Positions 34,917-44,874 of a stretch of DNA of 64,000 bases are shown here, one piece after another. The notes below the pieces were generated by a model. The model saw only the letters and a program-made list of their open reading frames with translations. It had not been told where the DNA came from and searched no databases. Position 1 is the stretch's first letter. Every line of letters starts with the position of its first letter. Origin of the DNA: JAWLCA01 sp041687395 (GTDB taxonomy: Bacteria; Pseudomonadota; Alphaproteobacteria; Rhodobacterales; Rhodobacteraceae); NCBI GenBank assembly GCA_041687395.1, contig JAWLCA010000020.1, forward strand, positions 26,763-90,762, read 5' to 3'. The translations under genes were made by a program, and so were the position numbers.

Positions 34917-35999
34917 ATGTTCAAGCGACTGATCATAGTGACCATTCTTCTGGCTCTGATCGGGGGTGGGTTGATCTGGTTCAATTTCTTTCGGGACCAG
35001 ATGATCGCGCAGTTCTTCGAGAACATGCCGGTGCAACCCTTGCCCGTCGAAACCATCGAGGCCGAGCCTGTGACATGGCAGCCGTCCATCGTCGCCATCG
35101 GGACCGCGAATGCCGCGCAGGGCGTCGACCTGACGGTCGAAGCGGCGGGCATCGTGCGGGAAATCCTGTTTTCGGCCAACGAGGAGGTCGAAGCCGAACA
35201 GGTGCTCTTGCGGCTGGACGACCAGGTGCAGGCTGCAGACCTGGAGGCCGCGCGGACCCAGTTGCAATTGGAACGCACGAACCTTGCGCGTCAGCAGGAA
35301 CTGCAAAGTCGGGGCGTCGCCTCGAACGTCTCGCTGGACCAGGCGCGCGCGGCGTTTGATGCGGCAGAGGCGCAGATCGCCCGCGCGACCGCAGTCATCG
35401 AACAACGCCGGCTGACTGCGCCGTTCGCCGGAACCATCGGGTTGCCGCGGGTAGACCTTGGCCAGTATGTCGCGCCCGGCACGACGGTCGCGACCTTGCA
35501 GGACCTGAACACGATGCGGGTGGATTTCAGTTTGCCCGAGCAGAACTTGTCCGAGATTTTCATCGGCCAGACGCTGCATGTTGTGATCGAGGGCGAGAAG
35601 CGCGCCTTCGACGGAGAGATCACGGGGATCGATCCGCGGGTGGACCCCTCCAGCCGAATGGTCGCCGTTCGCGGAACCGTGGCCAACTCTCAAGGGGCGC
35701 TGACGCCGGGCCAGTTTGTACGTCTGAACATCGACCTGCCGGAGGAAACCGGCGTGATCGCCGTGCCGCAGACCGCGGTCATCTCCAGCCTATATGGGGA
35801 TTATGTCTACATCGTCCGGCCACGCGACGAGGCCGAGGGGACCGAGGTGCGGCAGACTTTCGTCACCACCGGACGCCGGTCGCACGGACAGATCGAGATC
35901 GTGAGCGGCGTCGAGGCCGGTGACATGGTGGTGACCGCCGGGCAGAACCGGCTGTCGAACCGTGCCCCGGTAACGCTGGAACCGGAGAGCGAGTCATGA
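34917..35999 (+). CDS. RND efflux periplasmic adaptor (membrane fusion protein)
   Basis: A 360-residue periplasmic adaptor. It has one N-terminal anchor helix (about 5-22), then the lipoyl half-motifs (VEAAGIVREILFSANEEVEAEQVLLRLD and RLTAPFAGTIG), a short coiled-coil hairpin (about 105-150) and the beta-barrel domain. There is no lipobox. The stop overlaps the pump gene (ATGA), so the two are translated together. No outer-membrane channel gene is adjacent; the tolC at 61817 is a possible partner. Confidence 0.9.
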   Translation: MFKRLIIVTILLALIGGGLIWFNFFRDQMIAQFFENMPVQPLPVETIEAEPVTWQPSIVAIGTANAAQGVDLTVEAAGIVREILFSANEEVEAEQVLLRLDDQVQAADLEAARTQLQLERTNLARQQELQSRGVASNVSLDQARAAFDAAEAQIARATAVIEQRRLTAPFAGTIGLPRVDLGQYVAPGTTVATLQDLNTMRVDFSLPEQNLSEIFIGQTLHVVIEGEKRAFDGEITGIDPRVDPSSRMVAVRGTVANSQGALTPGQFVRLNIDLPEETGVIAVPQTAVISSLYGDYVYIVRPRDEAEGTEVRQTFVTTGRRSHGQIEIVSGVEAGDMVVTAGQNRLSNRAPVTLEPESES

Positions 36000-38900
36000 G
36001 CCTGTCCGACACGTTCATCCGCCGGCCCGTCGCCTCGACGGTGCTTGGCCTGCTGATCACGCTTCTGGGGCTTCAGGGCCTGTTCGGTCTTCAGACCCGC
36101 CAATATCCCGAGGTTGCCGAGACGGTCATCACCGTGACGACCGTCTATCCCGGCGCATCTGCCGAACTGATCCAGGGCTTCGTGACCGCGCCGATCTCGA
36201 CCGCAGTTGCCACCGCCGAGGGCGTCGACTACGTGACCACGCAGTCGCGGCCATCTGCCTCGGTGGTGACGGTCAACATGCGGCTGGGCGAGGATCCGGA
36301 CGCCGCACTCACCGAGGTCATGTCCAAGGTGCAGGAGGTGCGGTCACGCCTGCCACAGGATGCGCAGGATCCGTCGATCGTGAAGGGCACGGGCATGACC
36401 TTTGCCACCATGTACCTGGCGGTGCAGAACCCGAACATGACGCCAGAGCAGGTGACCGAGTACATCCAGCGGGTCATCGTGCCGCGCATGTCCACCATTG
36501 AGGGCGTCGCGGAAAGCCAGGTACTGGGCGCCGCGAACTTTGCCATGCGGGTCTGGGTCGATCCCGTGCGTCTGGCCGGGCAGGGACTGACGGCGCCTGA
36601 TGTGATGGCGGCTATCAACAACGCGAACTTCCTGTCCGCGCCGGGGCGGACCCGGAACGAATTCGTTTCCTATTCGATCACGATCGATTCGACTCTGCAG
36701 TCGCCCGAAGCGTTCGGAATGCTGCCCGTCGCCGGAACCGGTGACGAGGTGGTGCGCCTGCATGACGTGGCGCGGATCGAATTGGCCGCCGAGAATACCG
36801 ACATGGTCGTGACCTTCGATGGCCAGCCGGGCACGTTCATCGGGGTTTTCCCTTCGCCCTCGGCCAACCCACTGGACACTTCGGCGGCGGTACTGGCGGA
36901 ATTGCCGGCCATCCAGGACAGCCTGCCCGAAGGGATGACGCTGACCTTGATGTACGACGCGACCGAGCAGATCGCCGCGTCAATCAACGAGGTGCTGCGC
37001 ACGATCGTCGAGGCGACGACCATCGTTGCCGCGATCATCCTGCTGTTTCTCGGATCGTTCCGGTCGGTTGCGATGCCGCTGGTGGCGATCCCGCTGTCGC
37101 TGGTCGGCGTGCTCTTCATCCTGTTTCTGATGGGATATTCGATCAACCTGCTCACCTTGCTGGCGATGGTGCTGGCGATCGGCCTCGTGGTCGACGACGC
37201 GATCATCGTCGTGGAGAACGTCCAGCGCCACATCGACGACGGGCTGTCACCGATGCAGGCGTCCTTCACCGCGATGCGAGAGCTGTCGACCGCGATCATC
37301 GCCATGATGCTGACGTTGATTGCGGTCTTTCTGCCGTTGTTCTTCACCGGAGGGCTCACCGGTGCGCTGTTCCGCGAATTTGCGGTCACACTGGCTGGGG
37401 CAGTCTTCATTTCCGGGATCGTGGCGCTGACGATTTCGCCGATGATGGCGGCTCGGATCCTGAAACAGGGGGGTGAAAACCGGTTCCAGAGAGTCCTGAA
37501 CCGGGGGTTCCTGTGGTTCGAAGGCTGGTACGAGCGGCGCCTGTCATCCTCGCTCGACTACAAGCCGGTGACGATCCTTATGGTTGCCGTTCTCATGGGC
37601 GTGACAGGATTCCTGTTCCTGAAAACCTCTTCCGAACTGGCGCCGGAAGAGGACTCCGGCGCGCTGTTCTCATTCGTGAACGCGCCGTCCTATGCGACGG
37701 TCGACTACACTGGGCGGTATGTCGACGAGATGCGGGAGCGGACGAAAGACTTGCCGGAACTCGCGGCAAACTTCTCGGTCGTGGGTTTTGGGGGGCAGAC
37801 AAGCACGGGCATCATGCTTTGGGCGTTTGACGACTGGGCCGACCGAGAGCGCAGCCAGGCAGAGATCCAGCAGGATCTGCAGGCGCGGCTGGCGCCGATC
37901 AAGGGCGTGCAGGCCTTCGTCTTTGCGCCACCGTCGCTGCCGGGTGCGGGCGGCGGTCTGCCGATCAGCCTCGTGATCCAGTCCACGGGCGATCCCAGCC
38001 AGGTCTATGAGGTGGCCGAACTGATCAAGTCCGAGGCCGAAGCTTCGGGGCGGTTCATCGTGGTGCAGAACTCGCTGTCCTTCGATACCACGCAAGTCAA
38101 CGTGAAGATCGACCGCGACCGTGCGGCCGCCCTGAACCTTCCGGCAAGCCAGATCGGCGCCACGCTCGGCCTGCTGGTGGGGGATGGCGCGGTGACGCAG
38201 TTCGATCGCGATAGCAACAGCTACGACGTAATCGTGCAGGTGCCGCAGGAATATCGCGACAACCCGGAGCGGTTGGGTGATTTTTACATCCGCGCCACGA
38301 CCGGCGACATGGTGCCCCTGTCGGCGGTCATCGACGTCGAGACGCGCGTTGCGGCCCAAGCGATCGAGCAGTTCAATCAACTGAACTCGGCCACGATCTC
38401 TGCCCTGCCGGTCCCGGGCGTCTCGACCGGCGAAGGCCTGGCGGTCATCGAGGAGATCACGCGTCCAATCCTGCCGGACGGGTTCTTCATCGACTACGCC
38501 GACCAGTCGCGGCTGGAGAAATCCGAGGGCGCGGGCGTGGCCATCGCCTTTGTGCTGGCGGTAGTTGTGATCTACCTGGTGCTGGCCGCGCAATTCGAAA
38601 GCTTCCGCGACCCGTTGATCATCCTGATGTCTGTGCCGCTGTCCATCTTCGGCGTGATCGTGCCCCTGAACATGGGGCTGGGCACCCTGAACATCTACAC
38701 TCAGGTCGGACTGATCACCCTGATTGGTCTGATCACCAAGCACGGCATCCTGCTGGTCGAGTTCGCCAACCAATTGCGCCGCGAGAAGGGGATGAGCCGC
38801 GAGGCCGGGATGATCGCCTCGGCCCGGCTGCGGCTGCGGCCGATCCTGATGACCACGGCGGCGACGGCGCTTGGGGTGGTGCCGCTGATGATGGCCGAGG

Positions 38901-39076
38901 GTGCAGGTGCGGCGGCACGGTTCGCAATGGGTCTGGTGATCTTTTCGGGCATCACCGTCGGTACGGTATTCACCCTGTTCGTCGTGCCGTCGTTTTATAG
39001 CCTGATTTCCCGCCGGGAACTGGCGCCTGAGCCGGAGCAGCCGGAACTGCCGCAGCAGGATCAGCAGCCAGCCTGA
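35996..39076 (+). CDS. RND-family multidrug efflux pump, inner-membrane subunit
   Basis: A 1026-residue AcrB/MexF-type pump. The N-terminal membrane helix is at about 12-30, and the central helices contain AIGLVVDDAIIVVENVQRH, the helix-4 motif with the two proton-relay aspartates. Two large periplasmic loops (about 35-330 and 550-860) give the hydrophobe-type (HAE1) layout; GLITKHGILLVEFANQLR is helix 10 with the conserved lysine. It exports substrates with the adaptor, driven by protons, and is probably controlled by the TetR protein. Confidence 0.93.
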   Translation: MSLSDTFIRRPVASTVLGLLITLLGLQGLFGLQTRQYPEVAETVITVTTVYPGASAELIQGFVTAPISTAVATAEGVDYVTTQSRPSASVVTVNMRLGEDPDAALTEVMSKVQEVRSRLPQDAQDPSIVKGTGMTFATMYLAVQNPNMTPEQVTEYIQRVIVPRMSTIEGVAESQVLGAANFAMRVWVDPVRLAGQGLTAPDVMAAINNANFLSAPGRTRNEFVSYSITIDSTLQSPEAFGMLPVAGTGDEVVRLHDVARIELAAENTDMVVTFDGQPGTFIGVFPSPSANPLDTSAAVLAELPAIQDSLPEGMTLTLMYDATEQIAASINEVLRTIVEATTIVAAIILLFLGSFRSVAMPLVAIPLSLVGVLFILFLMGYSINLLTLLAMVLAIGLVVDDAIIVVENVQRHIDDGLSPMQASFTAMRELSTAIIAMMLTLIAVFLPLFFTGGLTGALFREFAVTLAGAVFISGIVALTISPMMAARILKQGGENRFQRVLNRGFLWFEGWYERRLSSSLDYKPVTILMVAVLMGVTGFLFLKTSSELAPEEDSGALFSFVNAPSYATVDYTGRYVDEMRERTKDLPELAANFSVVGFGGQTSTGIMLWAFDDWADRERSQAEIQQDLQARLAPIKGVQAFVFAPPSLPGAGGGLPISLVIQSTGDPSQVYEVAELIKSEAEASGRFIVVQNSLSFDTTQVNVKIDRDRAAALNLPASQIGATLGLLVGDGAVTQFDRDSNSYDVIVQVPQEYRDNPERLGDFYIRATTGDMVPLSAVIDVETRVAAQAIEQFNQLNSATISALPVPGVSTGEGLAVIEEITRPILPDGFFIDYADQSRLEKSEGAGVAIAFVLAVVVIYLVLAAQFESFRDPLIILMSVPLSIFGVIVPLNMGLGTLNIYTQVGLITLIGLITKHGILLVEFANQLRREKGMSREAGMIASARLRLRPILMTTAATALGVVPLMMAEGAGAAARFAMGLVIFSGITVGTVFTLFVVPSFYSLISRRELAPEPEQPELPQQDQQPA

Positions 39077-39168
39077 GCCGTCTTCGGCGTGGATCAGTAA
39101 GGCACCTTGCACCGTCACGTTCAACGCAAGACCTGCAAGGCCCCTTGCGCCGAGCCTGCACTGCCCCA

Positions 39169-39945
39169 ATGCTGGCGGCGATGAAGAAGGTGATCGCGAA
39201 CCTCTACACAGGGCGCAGCCGACGGGCGAGCCTGTTTCGCTATGGCTTGATCGCGCTCGATGCGGCAACGATCATCTTCTTCGTGCTGACCGCACCACTT
39301 GAACCCGACAGGGGTATACTGCTGGCAGAGGCCGTGATCGGCAGCCTGATCCTGGCAGATTTCCTTGCCCGGCTCTGGATCGCGCCGGATCGCTGGCAAA
39401 TGCTGCGACAGGTCTACACCCTGGCCGATCTGGTGGTGATCGCCTCACTGGTGCTGGAACCCTTGTTGGGCGCGAACCTCGCGTTCCTGAAGGTGTTGCG
39501 ATCCCTGCGGCTGCTGCACTCGTATCACCTGCTCCGAGACCTGCGGCGCGACACCGCCTTTTTCCGCGAGCACGAAGAGACCGTCTTCGCGAGTGTCAAT
39601 CTGCTGGTCTTCATCTTCGTCTCGACATCGATCGTCTTCGTCCTGCAGTTCGAGCGGGGCGTCGGCGCGGAGAGCTACATCGACGCGCTTTACTTCACCG
39701 TGGCGACGCTGACGACGACCGGCTACGGCGATCTTACGATGACCACGCCCGCCGGAAAGCTGCTTGCGGTGTTCATGATGGTGATGGGCGTGGCACTGTT
39801 CTTTCGCCTCGCCCGGGCGATCTTTCTTCCAACCAAGGTGCGGTACAGATGCCCCGCCTGCGGGTTGACCCGGCATGAAATCGACGCGGTTCACTGCAAG
39901 CACTGCGGCACTGAACTGATGATCGAGACTGAGGGCGCAAACTGA
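39169..39945 (+). CDS. voltage-gated-type potassium channel with zinc-ribbon tail
   Basis: A 258-residue ion channel. Helices at about 26-42, 50-70 and 84-100, followed by an arginine-rich S4-like segment (LKVLRSLRLLHSYHLLRDLRRD), form a voltage-sensor-like region. The pore has the potassium filter TTTGYGD at 182-188 flanked by helices. The C-terminus has an unusual zinc ribbon with cysteines 228, 231, 243 and 246. The start may be 39169 or the ATG at 39181; neither has a strong ribosome site. Confidence 0.85.
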   Translation: MLAAMKKVIANLYTGRSRRASLFRYGLIALDAATIIFFVLTAPLEPDRGILLAEAVIGSLILADFLARLWIAPDRWQMLRQVYTLADLVVIASLVLEPLLGANLAFLKVLRSLRLLHSYHLLRDLRRDTAFFREHEETVFASVNLLVFIFVSTSIVFVLQFERGVGAESYIDALYFTVATLTTTGYGDLTMTTPAGKLLAVFMMVMGVALFFRLARAIFLPTKVRYRCPACGLTRHEIDAVHCKHCGTELMIETEGAN

Positions 39946-40006
39946 TCGCCTTGGACGCGCGTTCATGCTTGTGGCAGTATATGAATGTCAACCAAGGGAG
40001 GACTCG

Positions 40007-40291
40007 ATGAGCGACCGTGACGCCCAAGTGGAAAAGATGAAGGCCCGCATCGATCAGTGGAACGCCGAGATCGAGAAGATGCAGGCCAAGGCCCGCGAGG
40101 CCAGCGCCGATGCGCGGATCAAGTATGAAGAGCAACTGGCCGATATGCGCGAACATCGCGACGAGGCCGAGAAGAAGATGAAGGAAATCCGCGACGCCAG
40201 CGAAGCCGCCTGGGCGGACATGTCCAAGGGCTTCATGGACGCCTGGAGTTCGATCGCCGACAGCTTCAGCAAGGCGATGAAGCGGTACTGA
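40007..40291 (+). CDS. small coiled-coil protein, sll1863-like
   Basis: A 94-residue protein. Residues 5-70 form a long charged coiled coil (VEKMKARIDQWNAEIEKMQAK), then an amphipathic end (MSKGFMDAWSSIADSFSKAMKRY). The size and pattern resemble the small coiled-coil proteins named after Synechocystis sll1863, linked to stress. AGGGAGGA precedes the ATG. It is a single gene on the same strand as the channel and the AAA ATPase. Function unknown. Confidence 0.7.
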   Translation: MSDRDAQVEKMKARIDQWNAEIEKMQAKAREASADARIKYEEQLADMREHRDEAEKKMKEIRDASEAAWADMSKGFMDAWSSIADSFSKAMKRY

Positions 40292-40378
40292 GCCTGCCTG
40301 TCCCTGCACCCGGTCGTTCACTTTCCCGAAAGACCGATTGGGCAGAATTGCGCCCGGGTTCCGATACGGGGTGCAGAG

Positions 40379-41695
40379 ATGAATATTCAGGCCAGCAGCG
40401 CGGGCGTCATCGCGCCCGCTCCTCCACGCAATGCAACCGACACCGGGCTGACGCCTGTCATGATGCGCGACATCCTGCTGAAGACGATGTTCCGCACCAG
40501 CCTCGACTACGTCAGCGACTTGGCGCGGGTGCTCTGCCTGCCGGTCCCGGTGACGCAGGAACTGATCGACGCCGCCCGAGTCCAGAAACTGATCGAGGCG
40601 ACAGGCACGCTCCACGCCACCTCGGGCGGTGAGATGGGCTATCAGTTGACCGATGCCGGCAAGGCCCGCGCGCTGGATGCACTTGCGCAGTCGGAATACT
40701 ATGGCGCGATGCCGATCCCGCTGGCAGCTTATGGCGAGCAGGTGAAGCGGCAGTCGATCCGCAACATGGCGCTTACGCGTGAGCGGCTTCTGGGAGCGAT
40801 GGGCCATCTGGTGCTGCCCGACAGTCTGATCGACCATCTCGGCCCTGCCGTGGGTTCCGGCCGGTCGATCCTGATGTACGGCCCGCCTGGCAACGGCAAA
40901 TCGTCAATCTCGAATGGCATCCGCGACGCGCTGGGCGACCGGATTTACGTGCCCCGCGCGATCGAGTTCTCCGGCCAGGTCATCACCGTCTACGACCCGA
41001 TCGTCCACCGGGCCGTCGCCGCCGAGGCCGACGATCCGAACTCTCTCCGCCGCACCGACAACCGGTTCGACAAGCGCTACATACTGTGCGAGCGACCAGC
41101 CGTGATCACCGGGGGCGAGTTGACGCTGGAGATGCTCGACCTCACCTACAACCCCACAGCACGGACCTATCAAGCGCCACTGCAGCTGAAATCCACTGGT
41201 GGCGTCTTCATCGTGGACGACCTTGGCCGCCAGGCGGAACCGCCGCAGGCGCTGATCAACCGCTGGATCGTGCCGCTGGAGATGAACTACGACATCCTCG
41301 CGCTGCAATCGGGCGAGAAGTTCGTCGTGCCCTTCGACACGCTGGTGATCTTCTCCACCAACTTCCATCCGAACGAGATTTTCGACGGCGCCGCGCTGCG
41401 CCGGATCTTCTTCAAGATCAAGATCGACGGCCCGAACCAGCAGAACTTCCTGAAAATCTTTGCCCTTATCGCGAACAAGAAGGGGATGCCGCTGAATGAC
41501 GCGGCGCTCGCGCATCTTCTGGAGGTGAAATACCCCGAGATCGACAACAACTACGCGAACTATCAGCCGGTCTTCCTGATCGACCAGATGATCGCGATCT
41601 GCGAGTTCGAGGGACTCCCCTATCAGATGACTCCTGACCTGATCGATCGCGCCTGGGCCAACATGTTTGTCCGCGAGGAGATGATCGCCCGCTAG
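40379..41695 (+). CDS. AAA-family ATPase
   Basis: A 438-residue ATPase. The first about 115 residues form a winged-helix-like helical domain (MMRDILLKTMFRTSLDYVSDLARVL). The AAA core has Walker A GPPGNGKSS at about 166, Walker B GGVFIVDDLGRQ and sensor 1 LVIFSTNFHP, followed by a lid domain. It resembles predicted ATPases with chaperone activity. It stands alone; its substrate is not evident. No signal peptide. Confidence 0.8.
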   Translation: MNIQASSAGVIAPAPPRNATDTGLTPVMMRDILLKTMFRTSLDYVSDLARVLCLPVPVTQELIDAARVQKLIEATGTLHATSGGEMGYQLTDAGKARALDALAQSEYYGAMPIPLAAYGEQVKRQSIRNMALTRERLLGAMGHLVLPDSLIDHLGPAVGSGRSILMYGPPGNGKSSISNGIRDALGDRIYVPRAIEFSGQVITVYDPIVHRAVAAEADDPNSLRRTDNRFDKRYILCERPAVITGGELTLEMLDLTYNPTARTYQAPLQLKSTGGVFIVDDLGRQAEPPQALINRWIVPLEMNYDILALQSGEKFVVPFDTLVIFSTNFHPNEIFDGAALRRIFFKIKIDGPNQQNFLKIFALIANKKGMPLNDAALAHLLEVKYPEIDNNYANYQPVFLIDQMIAICEFEGLPYQMTPDLIDRAWANMFVREEMIAR

Positions 41696-41751
41696 TTCGG
41701 CCTCGCATCAAAGGGGCTTCCCGTCCCTCATGCGGACCTTACATTGGGGCG

Positions 41752-44154
41752 ATGACGATCCTGCCCGCCCCGCTTTCCGACTGGTTCGCCCGCCGCGGCT
41801 GGCAGATCCACCCGCACCAGCGGGAGATGCTGGATGCAGCGTCAGAACCGGCGCTCTTGCTGGTGGCGCCGACCGGGGGCGGCAAGACCTTGGCCGGGTT
41901 CCTGCCGACGTTGGCGGACCTGACTGAAAACCCGCGCCAGGGTTTGCACACGCTCTATATTTCGCCGCTCAAGGCGTTGGCGGCCGACATCCGCCGCAAC
42001 CTGACCACGCCGATTGTCGAGGCCGGCCTGCCGATCCGGGTGGAAGATCGCACGGGCGACACCAGCCAGGCCGCGCGCAAACGCCAGCGGGCGGATCCGC
42101 CGCATATCCTGCTGACGACCCCCGAAAGCCTCGCGCTGCTGATCTCCTACGAGGACGCGCCGCGTATCTTCGCCGGATTGCAGCGGGTGGTGGTGGACGA
42201 GATTCACGCGCTGGCGGAATCGAAGCGGGGCGATCAGTTGATGCTCTGTCTCTCGCGCCTGCAGACGCTTGCGCCCGGATTGCGCCGGGTGGGCCTGTCC
42301 GCGACGGTCGAGGATCCGGCGGCCATCGCGCGCTTCTTCGCGCGGCATCCCGATCCGGCGCGGATCATCGTGGCCGATCCCGGACCCGCGCCGGATATTG
42401 CCATGCTGGACGTGGCAGCGCCGCCACCTTGGGCGGGCGGAGGCGGGCGGCACGCAATCCCCGCGATCCTGGATCAGGTGCGTGCCCATCGCACCACGCT
42501 GATCTTCCACAACACCCGTGCCCAGGCCGAGATCTTCTTTCACGACCTGTGGCTGGCCAACACCGAGGGCCTGCCCATCGGCATCCACCACGGCAGCCTG
42601 TCGCGCGAACAGCGCGAGCGGGTGGAGGCGGCGATGGTGGCGGGTGAGTTGCGCGCCATCGTCTGCACCGGCAGCCTGGATCTGGGGATCGACTGGGGCG
42701 ACGTGGATCTTGTGATCCAGGTCGGCGCACCAAAGAACGTAAAGCGGCTGGTGCAGCGGATCGGGCGCGCGAACCACCGCTACAACGCGCCGTCCAAGGC
42801 CCGCCTGGTGCCCGCGAACCGGTTCGAGGTGGTGGAATGTCATGCCGCCCTGGAAGCGGTGCGAGACGGCACCCTTGACGGAAAGCCGCGCGGAGCCGGG
42901 CCGCTGGACGTGCTGTGCCAGCATATCCTGATCGTTGCCGCGGCAGGCCCCTTCGACGCGGACGCACTATACACAGAGGTCACCACCGCCGGCCCCTACG
43001 CTTCGTTGTCCCGCGCCGATTTCGACGCCTGCCTCGATTTCGCGGCAACGGGGGGGTATGCGCTGCGCACCTACGACCGCTGGCGCCGGCTGATGGAGCG
43101 CGAGGGCCGCTGGCAGTTGCGCGACCCGCGCGCGGCACAGCGCATCCGGATGAACATCGGCACGATCATCGACACCGAGACGCTGAAGGTCAGACTGCGC
43201 GGCCGCATGGGCGGCACGCCGCTGGGCGAGGTGGAGGAAGGCTTTGCCGCATCGCTGACCCCTGGCGACACCTTCCTGATCGGCGGTCAGGTGGTTCGCT
43301 ACGAGGGTCTGCGCGAGATGGTGGTGGAGGTCACCCGCCAGCCCGCGCGCGACCCGAAGGTGGCGGTCTTCAACGGCACCAAGTTTGCCACCTCCACCCT
43401 GCTCACGCAGCGCATCCTGGAGATCTTCCAGCAAGACCGCTGGCCCGTCCTGCCGCGCCACACCGCCGAATGGCTGGCCCTGCAGCGCCATGTCTCGCGC
43501 CTGCCCGCACCCGACCGGCTGCTGATCGAAAGCTTTCCGCATGACGGTCGCCAGCATGTCTGCGTCTACGGTTTTGCCGGTCGCAACGGACAGCAGACGC
43601 TGGGCCTACTGCTGACCAAGCGGCTGGAGGAGACGGGGCACCAGCCGCTCGGTTTCGTCGCCACCGACTACGCCACGCTGATCTGGGGGCTGGAGCCCTT
43701 GCGCGATGCTGCGCCGCTGTTCGACCGTGCGGCCCTGCGGGCGGGACTGGAGGGGTGGCTGGCCGGCAATGCGGTGATGAAACGCACCTTCCGCGCCTGC
43801 GCCATCGTCGCCGGGCTGATCGACCGCAACATGCCCGGCCAGCACAAGACCGGACGCCAGGCTACGTTTTCATCCGACATCCTGTATGACACGCTACGAA
43901 AATACGACCCCGAGCACCTCCTGCTGAAGATCACACGGGACGAGGCCATGCGCGGGATGATCGACTTTGGCCGGGTCGAGGAAATGCTTGACCGGATCGG
44001 CGACCGCATCGACCATGTGCGCCTGTCCCGCGTCTCACCCCTCGCCGCGCCGCTATTCCTTGAGCCGGGCCGCATCCCCGTCGAGGGCGCCGGTCGCGAA
44101 CGGCTGGTGGCCGAGGCCGCCGAGCGGCTGATGGCCGAGGCGGGGCTTGCCTGA
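41752..44154 (+). CDS. ligase-associated DEXH-box (Lhr-type) DNA repair helicase
   Basis: An 800-residue superfamily 2 helicase. It has Walker A APTGGGKT, DEIH in VVVDEIHALAESKRGDQL, SAT in GLSATVEDP and motif VI RIGRANHRY, followed by the Lhr C-terminal region. About 800 residues fits the ligase-associated Lhr group, normally encoded with a DNA ligase, an Exo-type nuclease and PdeM. Here only pdeM follows. It would unwind damaged DNA. Confidence 0.9.
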   Translation: MTILPAPLSDWFARRGWQIHPHQREMLDAASEPALLLVAPTGGGKTLAGFLPTLADLTENPRQGLHTLYISPLKALAADIRRNLTTPIVEAGLPIRVEDRTGDTSQAARKRQRADPPHILLTTPESLALLISYEDAPRIFAGLQRVVVDEIHALAESKRGDQLMLCLSRLQTLAPGLRRVGLSATVEDPAAIARFFARHPDPARIIVADPGPAPDIAMLDVAAPPPWAGGGGRHAIPAILDQVRAHRTTLIFHNTRAQAEIFFHDLWLANTEGLPIGIHHGSLSREQRERVEAAMVAGELRAIVCTGSLDLGIDWGDVDLVIQVGAPKNVKRLVQRIGRANHRYNAPSKARLVPANRFEVVECHAALEAVRDGTLDGKPRGAGPLDVLCQHILIVAAAGPFDADALYTEVTTAGPYASLSRADFDACLDFAATGGYALRTYDRWRRLMEREGRWQLRDPRAAQRIRMNIGTIIDTETLKVRLRGRMGGTPLGEVEEGFAASLTPGDTFLIGGQVVRYEGLREMVVEVTRQPARDPKVAVFNGTKFATSTLLTQRILEIFQQDRWPVLPRHTAEWLALQRHVSRLPAPDRLLIESFPHDGRQHVCVYGFAGRNGQQTLGLLLTKRLEETGHQPLGFVATDYATLIWGLEPLRDAAPLFDRAALRAGLEGWLAGNAVMKRTFRACAIVAGLIDRNMPGQHKTGRQATFSSDILYDTLRKYDPEHLLLKITRDEAMRGMIDFGRVEEMLDRIGDRIDHVRLSRVSPLAAPLFLEPGRIPVEGAGRERLVAEAAERLMAEAGLA

Positions 44155-44181
44155 TCGCTGGCGATGGGGCATCGCAGGCGC

Positions 44182-44874
44182 ATGACGGGCTACGATTTCA
44201 CCTGCACCGGTGCCGACCTGACCGCACTGCCAACGGGCGCGCTGTGGTGGCCGGCCGAACGGCTGCTGGCGGTGAGCGACCTGCATCTTGGGAAATCGGA
44301 GCGGACGGCCCGGCGTGGCGGCAGCCTGCTTCCGCCGTTCGAAACCGCCGATACGCTGGCGCGGCTCGATGCCGACATTGCCGCCACGCAGCCGGCGACC
44401 GTGCTCTGCCTTGGCGATACCTTCGATGACCGCGCCGCGGCAGAGGCGCTGCCAGAAGAGATGCTGCTGTGGATCACTCGCCTGCAGGCTGGGCGCGAAT
44501 GGGTATGGGTCGAGGGGAACCATGATCCTGGCCCGCTGGCCTTTTCTGGCACCCACCGCGCGGCGCACTCGCTGGGGCCGCTTACCTTTCGACACATTGC
44601 CGATCCCCGTGCGGCGGGGGAGGTGTCGGGCCACTATCACCCCAAGGCGCGGCTTTCGGCGCCGGGCGCACGCATCGCGCGGCCCTGCTTTCTGATTGAC
44701 ACCGCCCGCGTGATCCTGCCCGCCTATGGCACCTATACCGGTGGCTTGCCGACCGACAGCGCGGTGCTGTCAGAACTTATGGGGATGGGGGCGCGGGCGG
44801 TGCTGCTGGGCAAGCAGCTTCACGCGATCCCGATGCCGCGCCGGATCGACAGACAGGGAAGGGCAAGCGCATGA
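44182..44874 (+). CDS. pdeM: ligase-associated metallophosphoesterase PdeM
   Basis: A 230-residue calcineurin-like phosphoesterase. The metal-binding motifs are in order: SDLHLGKSE, CLGDTFDD, EGNHDPG and GHYHPKA. The start YDFTCTGADLTALPTGALWWP is typical of PdeM. I preferred the ATG at 44182; an ATG at 44164 is also in frame. It probably acts as a nuclease with the helicase gene 27 bases upstream. Its stop overlaps the thioesterase ATG (ATGA). Confidence 0.88.
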   Translation: MTGYDFTCTGADLTALPTGALWWPAERLLAVSDLHLGKSERTARRGGSLLPPFETADTLARLDADIAATQPATVLCLGDTFDDRAAAEALPEEMLLWITRLQAGREWVWVEGNHDPGPLAFSGTHRAAHSLGPLTFRHIADPRAAGEVSGHYHPKARLSAPGARIARPCFLIDTARVILPAYGTYTGGLPTDSAVLSELMGMGARAVLLGKQLHAIPMPRRIDRQGRASA

